From contig JANBRJ010000055.1 of assembly GCA_027577595.1 (NCBI GenBank), forward strand, positions 1-64,000: 64,000 nt of DNA, in the 5' to 3' direction. Shown here in pieces: positions 37,465 through 47,670 of this stretch; positions within the stretch are counted from its first letter, which is position 1, and the number at the start of each line of letters is the position of its first letter. The DNA is from Coemansia sp. RSA 487. Taxonomy: Eukaryota; Kickxellomycota; Kickxellomycetes; Kickxellales; Kickxellaceae. The position numbers were made by a program, and so were the translations under genes. Under the pieces are notes generated by a model, which did not search any database, was not told where the DNA came from, and worked only from the letters and a program-made list of their open reading frames with translations.

Positions 37465-39051
37465 CTACAGAAAGACCCTGGCGTTCTCGCCAGCATAAGC
37501 CGAGCGGCCGTGCCTGAGAAGCATGATCGTGGGGTGGATAGCTAGGACGATTGCGCCAAAGACCAGAATGGCGGCGGTGACGCCCATAGTGGCGGCAAAG
37601 CCAATGGCGTTCATAATGGGCGGCAGCACGGTCGGGATGACGATGACGCCGACGCTATAGGCAATATTGAACAGTGCATAGACCTTGGCGTAGGCATCGC
37701 CACCCATGCGGTGTACGTGCACGCCCATAATGCTCATGATCGGAACCGCCGCAACGCCGCCAAGCATACCGACAAACACGAGATTGATGACGAGGCCGGC
37801 AATGTTGGACGTTGCGCCGACGCAGGCAATGGCCACGGCTTCGAGCAGCGAGCCGATGATAATGAAGCCGAACCGCCCATACGGCGCAATGCGCGCTAGC
37901 ACCCGCTCGTTGTCGGTGAACTTGCCGGCAAACGGGCCGATCACAGCGTTTGGGATAACCAGCGCGATGAAGATGACGCCGATAATTGTTGATTTGAGGT
38001 TGTACTTGTCCACCAGGACGATGGGTAGCGTGGGTTCAAACGATCCGGACGCGCCAGTCACCGTGATTGTGGCTATGCAGCACGCTAGAATCGGCCATTC
38101 CTTCAGCAGATCCAGCATCGTTGTCCTGCGCTTCTCGCCTGAGTCGTTTTCATCTCTCTGATTGGCGCTTGCGTCAGTCCCATTGCTCTCATTACTGTTT
38201 CCAGAGCTAATGATCTCTACCACCCCTGCTCTGCCGGCAGTCACTGGTGAGGCAATGAGCACGGGTGCAGGCAACGGAACTCCGTGCGCAGAAGAAGGCA
38301 CATCAGCAACGCTGTCTTTCTCATGCAGCGATGACTCTAGAAGCTGTTCGCGTTGCGAGAGCTCAAGGTTGGGGGGCGAGTTTGCACGCGATGCCGACGC
38401 AGAGAGCACGTCCTTTGGCTCGCGCAACAGCAACCTGCACACCAGATCAACGACGGTGATGGCGCCAACAAAGATCGCAATCGCATGCACGCCGCCTGCG
38501 TCGTAGATGACACCGCCAAGCACGGGCCCGCCGAGATATCCAAGCGTGAATCCAGAAAACGCTATCCCCATGGCCTTGCCAATGGCCTCGCCCGCATACA
38601 CGTCGGCTATCATCCCCAGTCCCACCGCCCACGTGATTCCTGACGAAACGCCCTGCGCCAGCCGTGCAAGGACCAGCTCCCAGAACGCGTTGGAGAACGC
38701 AAACAGCACAGACGTCGCCCCCAGCCCAACCAGCCCGATAATCATTGGCCACTTGCGCAGTTTCCACCGGTCTGAGATGTACGCCGACACAGGCGCCCCC
38801 ACAAGCACCCCGACGCCAAAGCACCCAAATAGAATCCCGTTGGCCGACGAGCTCATCCCCAGCCGCTCCTGTAGGATCTCGGGAAGGAACGGAACAATCA
38901 GCCCGTACACAACTGTGTCTGCAAATACTGCCATTGTCGATACCGCCAGCACCGCCGCTGGCGTCGATCGGAAATCGTTGCACTTGCGTACAAACCGTGC
39001 AAACTTGCTCCCCCCGTAGTCGTCTGGCCCGAACGTATCTCCTGCTGTCAT
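37465..39051 (-). CDS. MFS transporter, DHA1/vesicular amine transporter-like
   Basis: A 528-residue major facilitator with 12 predicted helices. Helix 1 reads VFADTVVYGLIVPFLPEIL; motif A (GVLVGAPVSAYISDRWKLRK) follows helix 2, and the ARLAQGVSSGITWAVG and GYLGGPVLGGVIYD motifs are typical of the drug:proton antiporter-1 and SLC18 vesicular amine groups. A central cytosolic loop of ~110 residues (Ser/Asn-rich, with SQREQLLESSL) joins the two halves. The second half has PNAVIGPFAGKFTDNERV, the counterpart of motif A. Expected to exchange protons for small organic compounds at the plasma or vacuolar membrane; substrate unknown. Single exon. Confidence 0.85.
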   Translation of the reverse strand: MTAGDTFGPDDYGGSKFARFVRKCNDFRSTPAAVLAVSTMAVFADTVVYGLIVPFLPEILQERLGMSSSANGILFGCFGVGVLVGAPVSAYISDRWKLRKWPMIIGLVGLGATSVLFAFSNAFWELVLARLAQGVSSGITWAVGLGMIADVYAGEAIGKAMGIAFSGFTLGYLGGPVLGGVIYDAGGVHAIAIFVGAITVVDLVCRLLLREPKDVLSASASRANSPPNLELSQREQLLESSLHEKDSVADVPSSAHGVPLPAPVLIASPVTAGRAGVVEIISSGNSNESNGTDASANQRDENDSGEKRRTTMLDLLKEWPILACCIATITVTGASGSFEPTLPIVLVDKYNLKSTIIGVIFIALVIPNAVIGPFAGKFTDNERVLARIAPYGRFGFIIIGSLLEAVAIACVGATSNIAGLVINLVFVGMLGGVAAVPIMSIMGVHVHRMGGDAYAKVYALFNIAYSVGVIVIPTVLPPIMNAIGFAATMGVTAAILVFGAIVLAIHPTIMLLRHGRSAYAGENARVFL

Positions 39052-39611
39052 TTGTCGACCACCTTTAGATATATCAGTATTATTCGTGCTGCTTTAGCAA
39101 AAAATTAAAGTTTATCTGATCTGAATATGACACAGAAAATGCCAGTTTGCTAGATGATAAAACAAGAAATTATATATTTAAGTGAAAAAATAAACCACAA
39201 ACTGAAAAGGGTCTGCACACTAAGTTTATGTATTTTGAAATGTAATTTTTCGCAACAGGCTCTTTGTACCATTGGAAAACTTTTCCCCCACCATTTTCCC
39301 GTATTTTTTTTTACGTTAGAACATGATGCAAGAAGATTGCAAAAAGATTACAAATCAGACGAATGAAAAACGGGAATTGCAATAGATTTTCCAAATACTT
39401 GCGGGCTTATAACCGCAGCATTCCGTCAATGTTCTCGGAATATTCTGCCAAAACTCATGAGCCATTTCACTGAGTTACAACTACTAGTTGCATCGCCTAA
39501 AATTGACGCTTTGTACAAAAACTGCCAATAAATGCAGATCCCACAGAAATGCACAAGTAAATAAAAAATGAATTGGACTTGCTGTAGGCCGATATGATAT
39601 CACATTGTTGT
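39052..39611. other. AT-rich intergenic region
   Basis: About 560 bases, AT-rich, containing the promoter of the MFS gene at the left. No gene recognised; a second frame overlapping the right part (39497-39826, minus) is discussed with the small protein. Confidence 0.5.
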
Positions 39612-39938
39612 CTAGCAGCAGTACACGACAATGCAAGAATCCTCCCAGCATCCTCGCTGGTCATACAGCCCACGCACCCGTCGCTGCTGCTGGTCTGTGG
39701 AATTGCGGCCATTGTGGGCGCCTGACCCAGAGACTGGGCTAGTGGCCTCGGGTGTGCTGATAAAAGAAAAGGCGTCGGCCTCCGTAGACGTAGATTCGAT
39801 GCCAAGCGACCGCCGCCGCTGAGCAATGTCCTCAGGCGACAGGGGTGCTGGCGGCGGGCAGTACGGCTGGGCGTACAGCAGGGGCTGCGTCTCGTCGTTT
39901 ACATTAACGTCTCTGCTATATTCGGTCGGGCCTGCCAT
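39612..39938 (-). CDS. Small hypothetical protein with cysteine-containing C-terminus
   Basis: A 108-residue frame from the ATG at 39938. The N-terminal 80 residues are polar and proline-rich (QPYCPPPAPLSPEDIAQRRR) and have coding-like composition; the C-terminus ends GCWEDSCIVVYCC, with paired terminal cysteines that could be acylated. An alternative frame beyond the middle has a hydrophobic stretch (FFIYLCISVGSAFIGSF), so an unseen intron could change the C-terminus. No family recognised. Confidence 0.45.
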   Translation of the reverse strand: MAGPTEYSRDVNVNDETQPLLYAQPYCPPPAPLSPEDIAQRRRSLGIESTSTEADAFSFISTPEATSPVSGSGAHNGRNSTDQQQRRVRGLYDQRGCWEDSCIVVYCC

Positions 39939-40793
39939 GATCGTCTAGTCCTCATGGTACCGGCGCAACCAAACCCACGCTCTTGCTATCTATCAAGAAA
40001 TATGCTGGGTCTTCCCCCTCCGTATGCGCAAAAAAGAGGTGCTCTCCTCGCTCGGGCTCTTGCGCTCAAAACGAAGTCCGCGAATGCGCAGCGCAATTCA
40101 GTCAGCGAGAAAGCTATAAGGTCCGCTGCAAGCTATAAAAAGCTGTGTGTAATAGACAGCACAGAAAAGTAAGAGTAAACCCGGTATGAAAAAATAAAGA
40201 GAAAGAAAGGAGCTGCACTTGTCTTTGTGCTTATTTGTGCACTATTGTGTATCCAACCCAGCAAAGAACAATTGAATGCATATCCCGCACAAGCAAATTG
40301 TGCATGTTTCCTGCTGGCAACAACATATCCTGAAGCTCGTGCATCCGCTGTCAATATAGAATTACTGCAGTAACAGGGCAACTTCAAGATACATATCACC
40401 TAGCACATGCACAATTACGACGGCTGCACAGACAATAAATGAAGAACAGGCAAAACTGCTTTTGAAACCTTTGAGAAAAAGATTTCCTACGCTTCCACGA
40501 TCAAATAAAAAACAAGTGGAAGCACACTAGCCAAATGACGTCAACGGCACACAGACAATTCTATTCAACACACGTGCAATGTCGTAAGAACAAGAATCCA
40601 TTCTAAATTCCTCTTTTTTGGCCACTGAAAAAAAAAGTTTTACTGTTTTTAGTGATCCAAAATTATAAAAAAAAAGCGGGCAAGGGGTTACAAACTCTCT
40701 TTCTTTCTTTACTTTCTTTTTATATTTTAGGGCTAAAAAGAAGCCATGTGTAAAACATCTGCTTTCTTGTACTTTTAATAACAACACCATAGA
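39939..40793. other. Divergent intergenic region upstream of the PQ-loop gene
   Basis: About 850 bases with poly-A and CTTT tracts near 40690-40735. A 72-codon ATG frame at 39954-40172 lies in the probable leader of the divergent small gene and is not convincing. Confidence 0.5.
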
Positions 40794-42137
40794 ATGGGCC
40801 AATATTTCTCCACGCTGCAACGACAACAAGTGCTCACCGATCTTCTAGTCCAGCAACGACAAGGAGACAACAACAGCGCAACTGGTACGCTGCTATCAGA
40901 TGTTTTTGGCTATGTTTCCTTTGGCTGCTGGCTGGTTGTTCTGCTCCCACAGCTCTGGCTAAACTACAAGCGCAAGTCCAGCGACGGTCTAAGCCTGGGA
41001 TTCATCCTCATGTGGCTGGCTGGAGACTTTGCCGACTGGTACGGCGCATACATCGGCCGCCTTCTCTTGCCAGCCATCCTCATTGCCCTGTACTTTGTAA
41101 TCACTGACATTGTGCTTCTGGCCCAGATGTTCTGCTACCGCAAGAGCGACGACGATATCTTTGGGGCCGGCCAGCTTCCCGAGGGCGCTGAGCGACCGCC
41201 GCTGCTGGTCAGGCGCGGCCGCAGGGCATGCAGGTTTTCAGGCCCCGAAAACGTGCAGAAGCGGATGGAAGAGTACCGTGAGGCCGAGCGCGAGGCCCTG
41301 CTGGAGCGAGGATTCATGACTGATGACACGGCTGGCGACGACAACCGCACGCTGATCACCACGTATGGTGCAATTGCTTCAGCGAGCGGCGACGACCAGC
41401 GCCCCCAGGCAGGCAGCAGTTGTATGAAGATGATCATGTATGTGCTGGCTTCCATGCGCACGCTGGGCTCAGCAAGAACAGGCCGCGCCATTGCCATCTC
41501 GGTGCTTGTCTTTTTGACTGTAATGGGAGTTGGCGTTGGGAGCCGTATAGTGCTGTCGTTTTACCCGCAGAGCATCACAGACATTCTGTCACAGGTCTTT
41601 GGATACATATCTGCAGCCATGTTTTTCGTGGCGTACATTCCACAAATCGCGTGGAACTTTACTGCACAGTCGACCGAGGGGCTCTCTGCAAGCATGTTTA
41701 TCTTCACTGTGCTTGGGAACGTCACATACTGCCTATCGATCCTGTCGATATCCACAGATCGCGACTTCCTCATTACCTATGCTCCGTGGCTGGCCGGTGC
41801 TGCTGGAACCCTGGGCTTTGAAACGCTTGTCCTCTGGCAGTGCTACATCTATTCCAGAGATTCCGACAACAGCGACGATAGCGATGACGATGGCAGACAA
41901 GCAAACAGCGAGCCGCCCAGCACAAGCGGCGAGCAAAGCGGCAGCAACTGCAGCAGCGAAGCCGACTTTGGTGACTACGAGACTGACAGGACAAGCACAG
42001 TCAGCCATGGCAGGCGCAGACGTCAACGACGCAGAAACCTCTGCAGACACAGCAACAGCATAAGCATTGCAGCTGGCACAAGTAGAAACAGCAAAGAACA
42101 GTCAAAAAAATCTGCTGCCATGTCACTGCAGATTTAA
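40794..42137 (+). CDS. PQ-loop vacuolar amino-acid transporter, Ypq1/Rtc2/PQLC2-like
   Basis: A 447-residue membrane protein with seven expected helices and two PQ-loop repeats: VVLLPQLWLNYKRKSSDGLSL (about residues 53-73) and AYIPQIAWNFTAQSTEGLSA in the second half. This arrangement, with a large hydrophilic loop between helices 3 and 4, is that of vacuolar/lysosomal cationic amino acid exporters Ypq1-3 and PQLC2. The loop contains EAEREALLERG, a good acidic dileucine sorting signal for vacuolar targeting by AP-3. The C-terminal tail is Asp/Ser-rich then Arg-rich (GRRRRQRRR). Single exon; AATAAA 15 bases after the stop. Confidence 0.9.
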   Translation: MGQYFSTLQRQQVLTDLLVQQRQGDNNSATGTLLSDVFGYVSFGCWLVVLLPQLWLNYKRKSSDGLSLGFILMWLAGDFADWYGAYIGRLLLPAILIALYFVITDIVLLAQMFCYRKSDDDIFGAGQLPEGAERPPLLVRRGRRACRFSGPENVQKRMEEYREAEREALLERGFMTDDTAGDDNRTLITTYGAIASASGDDQRPQAGSSCMKMIMYVLASMRTLGSARTGRAIAISVLVFLTVMGVGVGSRIVLSFYPQSITDILSQVFGYISAAMFFVAYIPQIAWNFTAQSTEGLSASMFIFTVLGNVTYCLSILSISTDRDFLITYAPWLAGAAGTLGFETLVLWQCYIYSRDSDNSDDSDDDGRQANSEPPSTSGEQSGSNCSSEADFGDYETDRTSTVSHGRRRRQRRRNLCRHSNSISIAAGTSRNSKEQSKKSAAMSLQI

Positions 42138-42151
42138 TTCACTCATTTTTA

Positions 42152-42157
42152 AATAAA
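42152..42157 (+). terminator. Probable polyadenylation signal of the PQ-loop gene
   Basis: AATAAA shortly after the stop codon. Confidence 0.4.
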
Positions 42158-42984
42158 CCCTCAACCCCACTAATCGATGGATGCAAAAGGCGCAATTAAT
42201 CAAGCGCTCTTTGCTCATGCCATAGAGAAGAGTTATCTGTATTATAATGATTCAATTGCCGCAACCCTTCTTATCAAAGGAAATCTGGAATTTATACCAA
42301 AAGGAGAAAAATCTCTATTTGGAAGCCTGCCCACATTCACAAGAAAAACAAGTGCAAAGCAGTCTCACCCTCGCTCCTCGTGACGCCCAAATGTTCCTGC
42401 GAAAGAAAAGGAAAGCACATGAAAAGCACGCTTTAAGCTCGGTACGCTGATTCTGATAGCTGGCATCGATTGGCTGTCGGAAAATTAAGCATTTGCAATA
42501 AAATGTACTGATAGGAGAATTTCTCATGGTTGGAGAAAGATAGGAGAATTATTTCTCCATGTGTTATCTGCGATTAGAGAAAGTACGGACTGTGGCAAAA
42601 AGTTGTGCCCCGTGCATGCCTTCCTTCATGTTCACATGCAGGCCCATTGCGGTACAAATGGAAATATGTCGACAAAACAGTCACTCGCAACACCAAAGCA
42701 AGAGAAAAAACTGTGATACAATTTAGGTAGGGCGATAGGGTAGTGGTGACGAAATGGCCAGAGAGGAAGATAAACTGGTATGCAAAAAAAATGAGGGAGC
42801 AAATTTCAGTATTGTTGGATGCAACGCAAATGCCGGTGGGCCGTGCTGCCGTTGCTGATAAAGATGGTTCATCCCATCCACACACATGCGCACGATGGAA
42901 TTTCACATTTCTTTATATAAATGGTCAGGACTTTTTGGCTTATGCCGACACCATCCTTCGGGGAAAAAAAGAAAAGAAAACAGC

Positions 42985-42994
42985 ATTTATAAAC
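42985..42994 (+). promoter_or_regulatory. TATA-like element, Sfc1 gene
   Basis: ATTTATAAAC about 210 bases before the start codon; a second candidate lies at 42912-42922. Confidence 0.35.
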
Positions 42995-43203
42995 ATCTCA
43001 CCTGCCCGGCCTTCCTTTTCTATGTCCTTCGGCTAGCTCGTTTCCTTCAGTTGTCTTTTCCTATCCAATTTCATCAATTCTTCTTCAAACGCAAACCATT
43101 TTTATATTATATTCTGTATATCGCTATCCACCGCAGCAGTGGCTCAGTCTTGTCGCACCAAACCTTGCACACATCTTCCATATATATACACGCTTGTCTA
43201 AAG

Positions 43204-44187
43204 ATGCCGCAAACAAAATCAAACAAGCCCACGCTCACAACACATCTTTTTGCTGGCGGAGCGGCTGGGCTAGCCGAGGCCATGTGCTGCCACCCGCTGG
43301 ACACTATCAAGGTGCGGATGCAGTTAAAGAACATGCGGCGCGTGTCGCCTGAGGCTGCAAAGGCAGTGTCAAATTCGTTCCTCAGCGTCGGGCACCGGAT
43401 TGTCCAAAGGGAAGGGATCTTAGCGCTGTACAAGGGCCTGGGCGCCGTGGTCACTGGCATAGTGCCAAAGATGGCCATTCGCTTCTCCAGCTTTGAGCTG
43501 TACAAGTCGTGGCTAGCAGACGCAGACGGCAGCGTATCGACGTCCTCCGTGTTCCTTGCTGGGCTGGGTGCCGGCACCACCGAGGCCGTGGCTGTGGTTA
43601 CGCCAATGGACGTCATCAAAATCCGGCTCCAGGCCCAGCGCCACTCAACCGTCGATCCTATGGACATCCCCAAGTATCGCAACGCAATACATGCCACGTT
43701 CACTATCATCAGAGAGGAAGGGTTCAAGACGCTCTACAAGGGTGTAACACTAACTGCGCTGCGCCAGGCGACCAATCAAGCCGTCAACTTTACCTTCTAC
43801 CAGGAGTTCAAGCGCATCGCACGCAGACTCCAGAACCTGGACGAGCTTCCGAGCTACCAGCATCTTATTCTCGGCGGCGTCAGCGGTGCAATGGGCCCGC
43901 TTTCCAACGCGCCCATCGACACAATCAAGACCCGCATCCAGAAGGCGCCCTCGCTTCCCGGCGAGTCTGGCTGGACTCGCATTGTCAATGTCACCCGAGA
44001 AATCGCCCAGAAGGAAGGGTACAAGGCGTTCTACCGTGGCATCACTCCGCGTATCCTGAGAGTCGCTCCCGGCCAGGCCATCACATTCATGGTCTATGAG
44101 AAAGTCAGGACCTGGATCGACCTCTGGAACACCACTGCCTCGACAAAATCCCTGCACACACAACTCAGCAACGAAAAGTACGCCTAA
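43204..44187 (+). CDS. SFC1: Mitochondrial succinate/fumarate carrier (Sfc1/Acr1)
   Basis: A 327-residue mitochondrial carrier from the ATG at 43204; the frame is open upstream but no ATG there gives a credible carrier start. Three repeats each hold the carrier signature: CHPLDTIKVRMQ, VTPMDVIKIRLQ and NAPIDTIKTRIQ. The sequence follows yeast Sfc1 closely in AGGAAGLAEAMCCHPLDTIKV, LYKGLGAVVTGIVPKMAIRF, LRQATNQAVNFTFY and RILRVAPGQAITFMVYE. It exchanges cytosolic succinate for mitochondrial fumarate, linking the glyoxylate cycle to gluconeogenesis during growth on acetate, ethanol or fatty acids. Assignment to Sfc1 among carriers is strong on these motifs. Confidence 0.95.
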   Translation: MPQTKSNKPTLTTHLFAGGAAGLAEAMCCHPLDTIKVRMQLKNMRRVSPEAAKAVSNSFLSVGHRIVQREGILALYKGLGAVVTGIVPKMAIRFSSFELYKSWLADADGSVSTSSVFLAGLGAGTTEAVAVVTPMDVIKIRLQAQRHSTVDPMDIPKYRNAIHATFTIIREEGFKTLYKGVTLTALRQATNQAVNFTFYQEFKRIARRLQNLDELPSYQHLILGGVSGAMGPLSNAPIDTIKTRIQKAPSLPGESGWTRIVNVTREIAQKEGYKAFYRGITPRILRVAPGQAITFMVYEKVRTWIDLWNTTASTKSLHTQLSNEKYA

Positions 44188-44424
44188 CAAGCCAGTGTTC
44201 TCGGTTCTATAGTTGCTCCCTTTTTTTCTGAAAATATCAAGCTGTTACCACTAGTTTTGTATCCCACACATTCACATGCCAATATTGCTTCATCACTTGA
44301 AAATTTCCCCATTCGCTTCTCGCTATCCCTTGTGACAACGATGATCTGTGCTCCGTCTCACTCTATTGATTTTTTAAAAAGCGAACGATGTGTCAACAAA
44401 CAGCGTTAGAAAAACCAACTGTTT

Positions 44425-47400
44425 TTATTGTTTTCCAAGATAGTCATGTACAAGATCGAGCATCAGCGACGAGCTGTTGATGTCTGGCGACGGCTGCTGT
44501 GTGCTGTTCTCGCCGCCATCACCACCACTTGCGCACAAATGCACATCTTCCATCCTAGTGCACGGTCCGCGCATGTGGCTGGTTTCAAAGTGCAGCGACG
44601 GAAGCTCTCCAGTGCGTAGGATCCGTTCCCAGTTTGCTTCTTCTTGGAATGACTGCGTTAAGGCTGCTGGCAATGATGTGCGGTTGGCGCTGCTGTTGCT
44701 CTCGTCAATGTCATTGGGGTTGGGCTCCATAGCCTCCCCGTTGTTCAGGAACAGTCCTTCCTTGTACAAAACACGCTCGCCAACCACTGTATGCCCTGGA
44801 TTTCTCTCGCGTATGTCATCATCCTCCATCGACAAGTCGTCTGGTGATCCTGAACGCCCTGTCTCTGCCGCTCCAAACCCTCGCTCGACAATTAGGCTGC
44901 GCAGCGACGTGGTCATAATGCTTGCAAAGCCCCAGCGCGGCGACACGTACTCCAGAAATTCCAACCCGCACTGCACATTGTGCACCGCAGTAAGGATCCT
45001 GTGCGGGTCTCTCTTCCACCCGCACGAGTGCACGCTGACAATGCACGCCTGGAACACCACGTTCGAAACAACGGGGCTCACCGTGTTGAGCCGCATACCT
45101 TGCACAAACGGAACCAGCCTGTGGACGACCTGGGATTTTTCGTAGGCGGTGTTCCGTGTCCACTCGAGCGTCTTGGTCTCTTCGGGGGTCATTGCACGTG
45201 TGGTTGGCAGCCACGTGTCCTTTATCAGGCAGAGGTATATCTGCACGTACTGGCATAGTAGGCCAAGGACAATAAGTCCTGGCTTGCTCTTGAAGACGGC
45301 CGATACTCGCTCCAAGTTGCCCTCAACAAGCACATCAAGGTGCGGCAGGCGCTTTTGCCACTCTGCAAGCCGGCTGTGTATCCGCATAAAGTCTGGTGGA
45401 AACAGATTTTCCTCAGGCGTTAGCCTGTTCTGAAGCGAGCTGATATCACACATGATCCCCATTAACTCGATCTGGAGGCCAATTGTCGACTGGTCTTCGC
45501 AAAATATCACTGCTGGTCCAAGAGCTGCTATGGCCTGGCTCGGCACGTCATCACTGGAAGTAAGCTCTTCGGTCAGCGGACGTGGAGTATTGCACCGCAC
45601 ATCGTCGATGGATAAGCACGGCGGAAGATCGCCTAGTGTATTGGAGAGGAGCTCAAAGCTGTAGAGCTGCCAGAACACGCGGCGCTTCCATTCGCGGATG
45701 AGCTCGCTGTCGTTTTTGAATGCAAGGGCGCTGAGCGGCGAGTCTATCGTGTTGAAGCGCAGACGGATCGCCATCTGCGTGCTGAGTGACTGCATGATCC
45801 AAGCCCGGTGTAGACCGGCATGGGATATCACCATGGCAAAGAGAAGCAGCGAAATGCAGTGCTCCGCAGAGTCAAACTCCAGGCACTCGAACAGCGCCTT
45901 GTATGCGCGCTCGATAAAGACCCCACGCGCAACGCCGCGGCCCAAAGCGACAATTGCCTCGTGCGATGAGTGCTTGCATGCGTCTGCCATCATAAGATTG
46001 AGCATCGACGTTGGCGTCCGCTTTTCCTGCTGCAGCTTGTGGAATATGTAGCGCGGTATAAATGAAATGGTGTTGATGTCGGTGTTTAGGTAGAATTTAT
46101 CAATGAGGTGGTCCCGCATCTCGGGAGTATCGAGCTGCTGCATGGCACTTGCAATATGTGACTTTCCCGGCAAAGTCGACTCGTTCACCATACCATCCCC
46201 GCCGTTTCCATCACCGTTTGTCTGCTGTGGAGAATGTATTGATACTGAAACGTGTACACCGCCGCTCGGGTTTTGCTGTCCAGCGCGCTGTTTGTCAATA
46301 TCCCTAATCATTCCCGAAATGTTTCCAACATTGGTAGAATCAATATTGAAGCGGCTCGTTTTATCGATCAGGTTGTTAAAGTCATGACAGATGGTGCCTA
46401 GATCACCCCTGCCTACAGCTGTCCCGTCTGCTTTGTGGTGATTATCGCTCTCGTATCCGGGGGTATCTTCGCCCGACCCATATCCTGCATTTGAATCGTC
46501 TGTGCTGTCTCGTCGCCGCTTGCCAACCATTCTGATCAAGCTGTCAAGCTTGCCAGATATTGAATCGAACTTTTGTGCTAACGAATTGATGTTGCTACGC
46601 AGCTCGGTTGCTTCCGTTTGCCAGTGCCTGTCCTCAGAGTTTCCAATACTTGTAGTTGCCTGTGCAGAGGGCCCAGCTGCCTTTGTATTGTCACTAACAG
46701 CATGTTCGCCGTTGGTTGTTACAGCCGAGCTGCCGGATGGAGCCCGCACCGATGACGATGATACAAGTAGCTCGCCGCTACTTGCCCTGTCCATAGATTC
46801 ATTTGCTACAATGCCGAACGCTGGCTGGCTTATACTGGCAGCAATATCAGAATCTTTGGTCGTGCGTGCCCTCTTTCCTGCACGTCTTCTTGGCGTGGCA
46901 AGAGGACTGTAATGGCATATCTCCTGGTAACGCATGCACGAAGAACAGACAGGCTTCTCGCCCGAACAGCGGATCTTGCGTCTTCTACAGCTGTCGCACG
47001 ACTGGAGAAGCTTCACTGGGGGCTGTTGCTGGTGCTGCTGGTGCTGCTGGTGCAGTTGGCGATGCTGCTGGTGCTGGTGTTGCTGGGGAATAGTGGGTGT
47101 ATGTGGAGTGGACTGTTGATAAGGATGAGCGTGTATATGGCGCGATGGCATCAGTGTGCTCGGGTAAATACTGGAGTTTTTTGCAAGCTGACCAAAAGCA
47201 GGGGATGACGGCGATGGTGAGGAAAAGTGCTGAGCAGAAGAGCGTTGCTGAACTCTGGAAGGGTCGCCGACAGCGCTGGGGTCGGAATTGTTTGCAATTT
47301 CCATGCTGCTGGCGGCACTGCCAATTTCGGTGCTGTTTATGACAGGACCAGCACCAAACATGTAGGAAGAACTCGAGTCAATGTACTGGCCAGCAGTGGT

Positions 47401-47670
47401 CTGGTATGCGGCCGATGAATGGGACGCGGTGCTGTGTTGGTGTGGATTCAAACCAGCGGAGACTTCGTGAATAGAGTGTACCGATTGATACTGCTGCTGA
47501 TGCTGCTGACTATTTGGAGGATGTATTCCAGGCCGAGACACCATCTGTGAATGATGTGGAGGCGGGTGCTGTTGCTGTTGCTGCTTTTTCTGGTGCTGTC
47601 GCTGGTGGTCGCTGTCATATTGTTGGGACGAGTACCCAGCCGTCCCAGTACTGAAATTGCTCGAGTGCAT
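44425..47670 (-). CDS. Zn2Cys6 transcription factor with fungal-specific regulatory domain
   Basis: A 1081-residue nuclear regulator from the ATG at 47670. The zinc cluster lies at 225-252: CDSCRRRKIRC, GEKPVCSSCMRYQEIC, with spacing CX2CX6CX6CX2CX6C. It is preceded by long His/Gln-rich tracts and followed by a basic RRRAGKRARTTK stretch and a short leucine/serine coiled segment (SLAQKFDSISGKLDSLIRMVG) likely to dimerise. The middle-to-C-terminal part is the fungal-specific transcription factor domain: HLIDKFYLNTDINTISFIPR, EWKRRVFWQLYSFE and PPCLSIDDVRCNTP, typical of xylanolytic-activator-type regulators. Target genes cannot be read from sequence. It converges with the Sfc1 gene across 240 bases. 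Confidence 0.92.
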   Translation of the reverse strand: MHSSNFSTGTAGYSSQQYDSDHQRQHQKKQQQQQHPPPHHSQMVSRPGIHPPNSQQHQQQYQSVHSIHEVSAGLNPHQHSTASHSSAAYQTTAGQYIDSSSSYMFGAGPVINSTEIGSAASSMEIANNSDPSAVGDPSRVQQRSSAQHFSSPSPSSPAFGQLAKNSSIYPSTLMPSRHIHAHPYQQSTPHTPTIPQQHQHQQHRQLHQQHQQHQQQPPVKLLQSCDSCRRRKIRCSGEKPVCSSCMRYQEICHYSPLATPRRRAGKRARTTKDSDIAASISQPAFGIVANESMDRASSGELLVSSSSVRAPSGSSAVTTNGEHAVSDNTKAAGPSAQATTSIGNSEDRHWQTEATELRSNINSLAQKFDSISGKLDSLIRMVGKRRRDSTDDSNAGYGSGEDTPGYESDNHHKADGTAVGRGDLGTICHDFNNLIDKTSRFNIDSTNVGNISGMIRDIDKQRAGQQNPSGGVHVSVSIHSPQQTNGDGNGGDGMVNESTLPGKSHIASAMQQLDTPEMRDHLIDKFYLNTDINTISFIPRYIFHKLQQEKRTPTSMLNLMMADACKHSSHEAIVALGRGVARGVFIERAYKALFECLEFDSAEHCISLLLFAMVISHAGLHRAWIMQSLSTQMAIRLRFNTIDSPLSALAFKNDSELIREWKRRVFWQLYSFELLSNTLGDLPPCLSIDDVRCNTPRPLTEELTSSDDVPSQAIAALGPAVIFCEDQSTIGLQIELMGIMCDISSLQNRLTPEENLFPPDFMRIHSRLAEWQKRLPHLDVLVEGNLERVSAVFKSKPGLIVLGLLCQYVQIYLCLIKDTWLPTTRAMTPEETKTLEWTRNTAYEKSQVVHRLVPFVQGMRLNTVSPVVSNVVFQACIVSVHSCGWKRDPHRILTAVHNVQCGLEFLEYVSPRWGFASIMTTSLRSLIVERGFGAAETGRSGSPDDLSMEDDDIRERNPGHTVVGERVLYKEGLFLNNGEAMEPNPNDIDESNSSANRTSLPAALTQSFQEEANWERILRTGELPSLHFETSHMRGPCTRMEDVHLCASGGDGGENSTQQPSPDINSSSLMLDLVHDYLGKQ
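47020..47100. repeat. CTG/CAG-type repeat encoding Gln/His tract
   Basis: Impure CTG-CTGGTG repeats on the plus strand encode alternating Gln and His just before the zinc cluster of the transcription factor. Length is likely polymorphic. Confidence 0.75.

Larger units (their letters stand above)
42138..43203. other. Intergenic region and leader of the Sfc1 gene
   Basis: A 68-codon ATG frame (42177-42383) has no domain. At 42512-42557 the phrase ATAGGAGAATT occurs twice, with a near-palindrome of GGAGAATTATTTCTCC. TATA-like elements are at 42912-42922 and 42985-42994. Confidence 0.5.

Noticed and set aside
38447-38983. 178-codon minus-strand frame inside the MFS gene
   Set aside because: Overlaps the MFS coding sequence in another frame; the MFS frame has clear family motifs.
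42177-42383. 68-codon ATG frame after the PQ-loop gene
   Set aside because: Overlaps the probable 3' end of the PQ-loop transcript and has no recognised domain; a small gene cannot be excluded.
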